Positions 60,619 to 64,000 of a stretch of 64,000 nt of DNA are shown here, in pieces. Source of the stretch: Pseudomonas sp. RIT623 (GTDB taxonomy: Bacteria; Pseudomonadota; Gammaproteobacteria; Pseudomonadales; Pseudomonadaceae); NCBI RefSeq assembly GCF_004519305.1, contig NZ_SOZA01000011.1, positions 83,260 to 147,259 on the forward strand. Direction: 5' to 3'. The notes under the pieces are model-generated. The model did not search any database. It saw nothing but the letters and a program-made list of their open reading frames with translations, and was not told the origin of the DNA. Position numbers and translations under genes: made by a program. The stretch's first letter is position 1. Each line of letters opens with the position of its first letter.

Positions 60619-61581
60619 GTGATCAAACACAAGAAAGCACAGTGGCCCTGGCACGGGCTGACCGCGCTGGTCCTGGTGGGCCTGGCGATCAGCCTGTACC
60701 TGGCCACCTCGATGATTTCCTACGAGTGGCGCTGGAACCGCGTTCCGCAATACTTCGCCTACAAGGCCGAGGAAACCCAGCGTGCCGCCAACCCTGGCAC
60801 GGTCGAGGAGATCGTGGTGTCCGGCAACAACGCCCGGGTCACCCTGAAGGACGAGAGCGGCGACACCCAAGTCGTCGAAGTGGCCAAGGACAGCATGCTG
60901 CTGGCCCGCGGCGACGACGTCGCCGAGGGCGATGCCATCGGCGTCACCCGTCACTGGGCCGCTGGCCCTTTGGCCTGGGGCCTTTGGACCACGCTGTGGA
61001 TCTCGGTCATATCCGGTGCCCTGGGCCTGGTGATCGGCCTGTTCGCCGGGCTTTGCCGGCTGTCGAGCAACCCCACCCTGCGTGACCTGTCCACGGTCTA
61101 TGTCGAACTGGTGCGCGGCACGCCGCTGCTGGTGCAGATCTTCATCTTCTACTTCTTCATCGGCACCGTGCTCAACCTGTCCCGCGAGTTTGCCGGGGTA
61201 GCGGCGCTGGCACTGTTCACCGGCGCCTACGTCGCCGAGATCGTCCGCGCCGGGGTGCAGTCGATCGCCAAGGGCCAGAACGAGGCGGCGCGCTCGCTGG
61301 GCCTGAACGCAAGCCAGTCGATGCGCCATGTGATCCTGCCGCAGGCCTTCAAGCGCGTGCTGCCACCCTTGGCCGGGCAGTTCATCAGCCTGGTCAAGGA
61401 CACCTCGCTGGTGTCGGTGATTGCCATCACCGAGCTGACCAAGAGCGGTCGCGAGGCCATCACCACGTCGTTCTCGACCTTCGAGATCTGGTTCTGCGTG
61501 GCGGGCCTGTACCTGCTGATCAACCTGCCGCTGTCGCACATCGCCAGCCGGCTCGAGCGGAGGCTTGCGCAAAGTGATTGA
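60619..61581 (+). CDS. Polar amino acid ABC transporter, permease with periplasmic insert
   Basis: 320 residues; start GTG 60619. HisM-type permease: one N-terminal membrane helix ([20 protein letters not shown]), then a hydrophilic segment of about 85 residues ([20 protein letters not shown] onward) before the permease domain proper (about 115-315) with the EAA loop [20 protein letters not shown]. HisM/GltJ-type permeases usually have 220-250 residues, so the extra helix-adjacent domain is the odd feature. A single permease gene is present, suggesting a homodimer. It overlaps the ATPase gene by 8 bases. Confidence 0.9.
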   Translation: MIKHKKAQWPWHGLTALVLVGLAISLYLATSMISYEWRWNRVPQYFAYKAEETQRAANPGTVEEIVVSGNNARVTLKDESGDTQVVEVAKDSMLLARGDDVAEGDAIGVTRHWAAGPLAWGLWTTLWISVISGALGLVIGLFAGLCRLSSNPTLRDLSTVYVELVRGTPLLVQIFIFYFFIGTVLNLSREFAGVAALALFTGAYVAEIVRAGVQSIAKGQNEAARSLGLNASQSMRHVILPQAFKRVLPPLAGQFISLVKDTSLVSVIAITELTKSGREAITTSFSTFEIWFCVAGLYLLINLPLSHIASRLERRLAQSD

Positions 61582-62308
61582 AGTCCGTGACCTGCTGAAA
61601 GTCTTCGATACCCGTGGCATGGTGGTGCGCGCGGTGGACAACGTCACCACCCAGGTCGCCAAGGGCGAAGTGGTGGTGGTGCTCGGCCCGTCGGGTTCGG
61701 GCAAGTCGACCTTCCTGCGCTGTCTGAATGGCCTGGAGCATTTCGACGAGGGCCATGTGTCCATCGACGGCTTGCAACTGGACGACCCGAAGACCGATAT
61801 CAATGCCTATCGCCGCGAAGTCGGCATGGTGTTCCAGCACTTCAACCTGTTCCCGCACATGACCGTGCTGGAAAACCTGTGCCTGGCGCAGAAGGTGGTG
61901 CGCAAGCGCAACAAGGCCGAGCGCGAGGCCAAGGCGCGGGCGTTGCTGGAAAAGGTCGGTATCGCGCAAAAGGCCAACGAGTACCCATCGCGGTTGTCCG
62001 GTGGCCAGCAGCAACGGGTGGCTATCGCCCGGGCGCTGGCGATGGAACCGAAGGTGATGCTGTTCGACGAGCCGACTTCGGCGCTCGATCCGGAAATGGT
62101 CGGCGAGGTGCTGGACGTGATGAAGACCTTGGCCCAGGAAGGCATGACCATGGTCTGCGTGACCCACGAGATGGGCTTTGCCCGGGAAGTGGCGGACCGG
62201 GTGCTGTTCTTCGATCACGGCAAGTTGCTGGAAGACTCGCCGCCAGCGCAGTTCTTCGCCGCGCCGAAGGACCCACGGGCCCAGGCGTTCCTGCGCCAGG
62301 TGCTGTGA
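61574..62308 (+). CDS. Polar amino acid ABC transporter, ATP-binding protein
   Basis: 244 residues. Walker [11 protein letters not shown]-loop [18 protein letters not shown], signature [15 protein letters not shown], Walker [17 protein letters not shown] and switch His in [16 protein letters not shown]. It belongs to the GlnQ/HisP group. Start GTG 61574 is preferred because GGAGG is 10 bases upstream; a TTG at 61565 opens the frame too but is too close to that site. Confidence 0.93.
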   Translation: MIEVRDLLKVFDTRGMVVRAVDNVTTQVAKGEVVVVLGPSGSGKSTFLRCLNGLEHFDEGHVSIDGLQLDDPKTDINAYRREVGMVFQHFNLFPHMTVLENLCLAQKVVRKRNKAEREAKARALLEKVGIAQKANEYPSRLSGGQQQRVAIARALAMEPKVMLFDEPTSALDPEMVGEVLDVMKTLAQEGMTMVCVTHEMGFAREVADRVLFFDHGKLLEDSPPAQFFAAPKDPRAQAFLRQVL

Positions 62309-62310
62309 TC

Positions 62311-62383
62311 CCGACGGCAAGGCCGGCTCCTACCTCTGATCTCAGTTCATTTCGATCCGTAGGAGCCAGCCTTGCTGGCGAAC
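62311..62383. repeat. Degenerate inverted REP pair between the ABC operon and phaF
   Basis: CGACGGCAAGGCCGGCTCCTAC (about 62311-62332) and GTAGGAGCCAGCCTTGCTGGCGAA (about 62359-62383) are diverged REP arms in inverse orientation, between convergent genes and at the possible rearrangement junction. Confidence 0.7.
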
Positions 62384-62396
62384 CAGGCGACGCGGT

Positions 62397-63116
62397 TCAG
62401 CCCTGGGTGGCTGCGTTCACCGGTGCCGATGGCGTGTTGCTGGCCGGCGCTGCGCTCGGTGCCGGTGCCGCGGTGGCCGCTGGCGCCGCAGTGGCAGGCT
62501 TGGCCGCTGCCGTTTTGGCCGGCGCTTTCTTCACGGCTGGCTTTTTCGCCGCGGCTGGTTTGCTGGCGGGCTTGGCTGCTACCGGCTTGGCCGCAGGCTT
62601 GGCCGCCGCGGTTTTCGCCGCAGGTTTGGCGGCGGGCTTGGTCGCAGCCTTGGCCAGTGGCTTGGCCGCCGGTTTGCTCGCGCTCGCCTTGGCCTTGGAG
62701 ATCGGGGTCACCGACGCACCGGTCAGTTTCTCGATCTGCTTGGTCAGCGAATCGACCTGCTGGTGCAGGGCCTTGATCTCATTGCGGCTGGGCACGCCCA
62801 GGCGTGAGATGGCGCTGTTCAGGCGCTTGTCGAAGGCCTCTTCGAGTTCGCTCCATTTGCCCAGCGCACGGTCCTTGACCCCCGACACTCGCGAGTTGGT
62901 CGACGACTTGGCGGTTTCGGCCACGTCTTCGGCAGTCTTCTTCGCCTGCTTCTCGGCCTTTTCGCCATCCTTCACCAGCGAATCGAACAGCTTCGGACCG
63001 TCCTGGTCGATCTTGGAGTAGATGCCCAGGCCAGCCAACCAGATCTTGCGTGAGTACTTCTCGACGCCGCCGATCCAGGAACTGCCTTCTTTCTCGGTGT
63101 TCTTCTTGCCAGCCAT
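62397..63116 (-). CDS. phaF: PHA granule-associated phasin PhaF
   Basis: 239 residues. Phasin domain (about 1-110) with VEKYSRKIWLAGLGIYSKI, a short leucine-zipper-like helix (EIKALHQQVDSLTKQIEKL, about 113-131) and a Lys/Ala/Pro histone-H1-like tail from about 145 with repeated AAKP units, which in P. putida binds DNA and helps segregate granules. The C terminus is Ala/Pro-rich. ATG 63116 follows AAGGAG. It lies 10 bases after phaI. Confidence 0.95.
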   Translation of the reverse strand: MAGKKNTEKEGSSWIGGVEKYSRKIWLAGLGIYSKIDQDGPKLFDSLVKDGEKAEKQAKKTAEDVAETAKSSTNSRVSGVKDRALGKWSELEEAFDKRLNSAISRLGVPSRNEIKALHQQVDSLTKQIEKLTGASVTPISKAKASASKPAAKPLAKAATKPAAKPAAKTAAAKPAAKPVAAKPASKPAAAKKPAVKKAPAKTAAAKPATAAPAATAAPAPSAAPASNTPSAPVNAATQG

Positions 63117-63126
63117 CCTGCTCTCC

Positions 63127-63549
63127 TTATGGTTTGTGCGCGACGCGCTCGAGCAGCTCGTGCAGCTGTTCAAGCTTGATGGACAACGCCTCAACGTCAT
63201 GTTTAGACGGAATGCCGAGGCGATTCAAGGCGCGACCTACCCGTGCGTCGAAGGCCCGCTCGATTTTATCCAGCTGCGCCTCGACCCGGCCGGGCACGCG
63301 GGTGACTTCCTGGGTGGCTTCGTCGAGCTGGGTGTTGGCCGCGTCGACGGCCTTGCCGATGCGCTTCTTGCCGCGTTTCTCGACGCCTTCGCCGGCTTTG
63401 ACCAGCTCCTTGAAGTAGTCGGAACCTTCCTGGCCGACGCGGGCGTAGGCACCGATGCCTGCCAGCCAGATCTTGCGCGCGTAGCCGCGCACCTCGCCCA
63501 GGGTACTGCCTTGGGCGTCGTCTTTTTGCTTGAGATTCACTTTGGCCAT
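63127..63549 (-). CDS. phaI: PHA granule-associated phasin PhaI
   Basis: 140-residue phasin coating medium-chain-length polyhydroxyalkanoate granules. It is clearly a paralogue of the PhaF N-terminal half: VRGYARKIWLAGIGAYARVG aligns with VEKYSRKIWLAGLGIYSKID in PhaF, and both share the RLG(I/V)PS segment near the end. It lacks the AAKP tail. ATG 63549 has GAGGT upstream; the open frame continues to 63642 without support. It is first in phaI-phaF. Confidence 0.94.
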   Translation of the reverse strand: MAKVNLKQKDDAQGSTLGEVRGYARKIWLAGIGAYARVGQEGSDYFKELVKAGEGVEKRGKKRIGKAVDAANTQLDEATQEVTRVPGRVEAQLDKIERAFDARVGRALNRLGIPSKHDVEALSIKLEQLHELLERVAHKP

Positions 63550-63621
63550 GCTCTGCACCTCATGCTCATTTAAGGGAGGGAGGAACTGCCCAGGGTGGTA
63601 GGGCTTGAGCGTGAAGGTAGG

Positions 63622-63661
63622 CGAAAAAATTAGAATCCTCACCCTAAGGTACAGGGTGAGG
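63622..63661 (-). terminator. Terminator-like hairpin between the PHA-system gene and phaI
   Basis: On the minus strand CCTCACCCT-GTACCTT-AGGGTGAGG is followed a few bases later by ATTTTTT. It would end transcription from the gene at 63994 before phaI. Confidence 0.6.
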
Positions 63662-63687
63662 GCTGTGCGCCGGCATCGTTGCGACCC

Positions 63688-63710
63688 GTAGGAGCCGGCT
63701 TGCCGGCGAA
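63688..63710. repeat. Single REP palindrome
   Basis: GTAGGAGCCGGCTTGCCGGCGAA, an exact copy of the inverse arm seen at 18682, immediately after the stop of the PHA-system gene. Confidence 0.8.
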
Positions 63711-63718
63711 CCGTCGTT

Positions 63719-63994
63719 TCAGGCCAGCGCCTTGTCCAGCGCCCGCTCGATCTCGCCCTTGATGGTGCCGCTCATCATCGACAGCATCATGCCTAGCTTC
63801 AATTCGACCCGGATGGTGTCGTCACCGATGTGCACGCTGCCGTTGGCGCCACTGCGTTTCACATCGACACGATCACCGTTCCAGCTGGCCTTGAGGTCGT
63901 ATTCACGGGTCAGTTTGTCGACCAGCGCTTCGGCCTTGGCGCGGGCGGCCTCGCGGCCGAGGGAGTGTTTGCGTTCGACGCTGATCTGGGTCAT
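63719..63994 (-). CDS. Polyhydroxyalkanoic acid system family protein
   Basis: 91 residues. Recognised as the small PHA-system family: MTQISVERKHSLGREAARAK at the N terminus and the hydrophobic LGMMLSMMSGTIKGEIERAL near the C terminus. Its function is not established; it is commonly found beside phaI in pseudomonads and is codirectional here. The start lies 6 bases from the window edge, so its promoter is outside. Confidence 0.85.
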   Translation of the reverse strand: MTQISVERKHSLGREAARAKAEALVDKLTREYDLKASWNGDRVDVKRSGANGSVHIGDDTIRVELKLGMMLSMMSGTIKGEIERALDKALA

Positions 63995-64000
63995 GCGGGT

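Overview
The window is core chromosome of a Pseudomonas of the P. putida/P. entomophila group. Evidence: high GC with strong third-position GC bias, the gene order mscK-cvrA-betABI/betT-yibQ-ctpA-envC-gpmI/rhodanese-grxC-secB-trmL-ntrCB-glnA/thiI-typA-glgP-fbp-hut-pip-dtd-opgGH, PhaF/PhaI granule proteins, and repeated REP palindromes (GCCGGCAAGCCGGCTCCTAC type and CGCGGCACAAGGCCGCTCCTAC type). No tRNA, rRNA, CRISPR array, insertion sequence or prophage was seen.

Layout. 1-3.6 kb: truncated mechanosensitive channel mscK and a K+/H+ antiporter. 3.8-10.3 kb: choline-to-betaine module betA-betB-betI with divergent betT and a perfect BetI palindrome. 10.4-15.0 kb: an accessory 1543-residue dermonecrotic-toxin-like protein. 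15.0-22.6 kb: envelope and housekeeping genes (yibQ, ctpA, envC, gpmI; rhodanese, grxC, secB; trmL and a small membrane protein). 22.9-28.1 kb: nitrogen control (ntrB-ntrC, a lipoprotein-type AroQ chorismate mutase, glnA) with a readable sigma-54 promoter and NtrC enhancer pair ahead of glnA. 28.1-37.8 kb: thiI, typA, a YkgJ-like Cys-cluster protein, glgP, fbp, a DUF924 protein and two small lipoproteins (one a lipocalin). 37.9-47.7 kb: complete histidine utilisation locus (hutF divergent from hutC-D, then U-H-T-I-G) with HutC operators. 47.8-53.4 kb: a second accessory giant gene, a 1856-residue leucine-rich-repeat protein ending in a NEL-type E3 ubiquitin ligase domain. 53.5-59.5 kb: pip-dtd and opgG-opgH. 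59.7-62.3 kb: a polar amino acid ABC transporter. 62.4-64 kb: phaF, phaI and a PHA-associated protein.

The genes form stress and nutrient modules: osmoprotection (bet, cvrA, mscK, opgGH), nitrogen supply (ntrBC-glnA feeding on hut and the amino acid transporter) and carbon storage (glgP, fbp, PHA granule proteins). The most notable content is the two unlinked giant proteins inserted cleanly between conserved genes. They appear to share a toxin-like N-terminal half, a hydrophobic stretch and a beta-rich module, but carry different C-terminal parts; one of these is a CxD-type ubiquitin ligase that would only make sense inside a eukaryotic host cell. A second notable point is that phaF sits directly beside the amino acid ABC transporter, an arrangement that differs from the order I remember for P. 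putida KT2440.

Starts were chosen from ribosome-binding sites and family length, and several are GTG or TTG. Family and KT2440 statements are from memory; no search was run.
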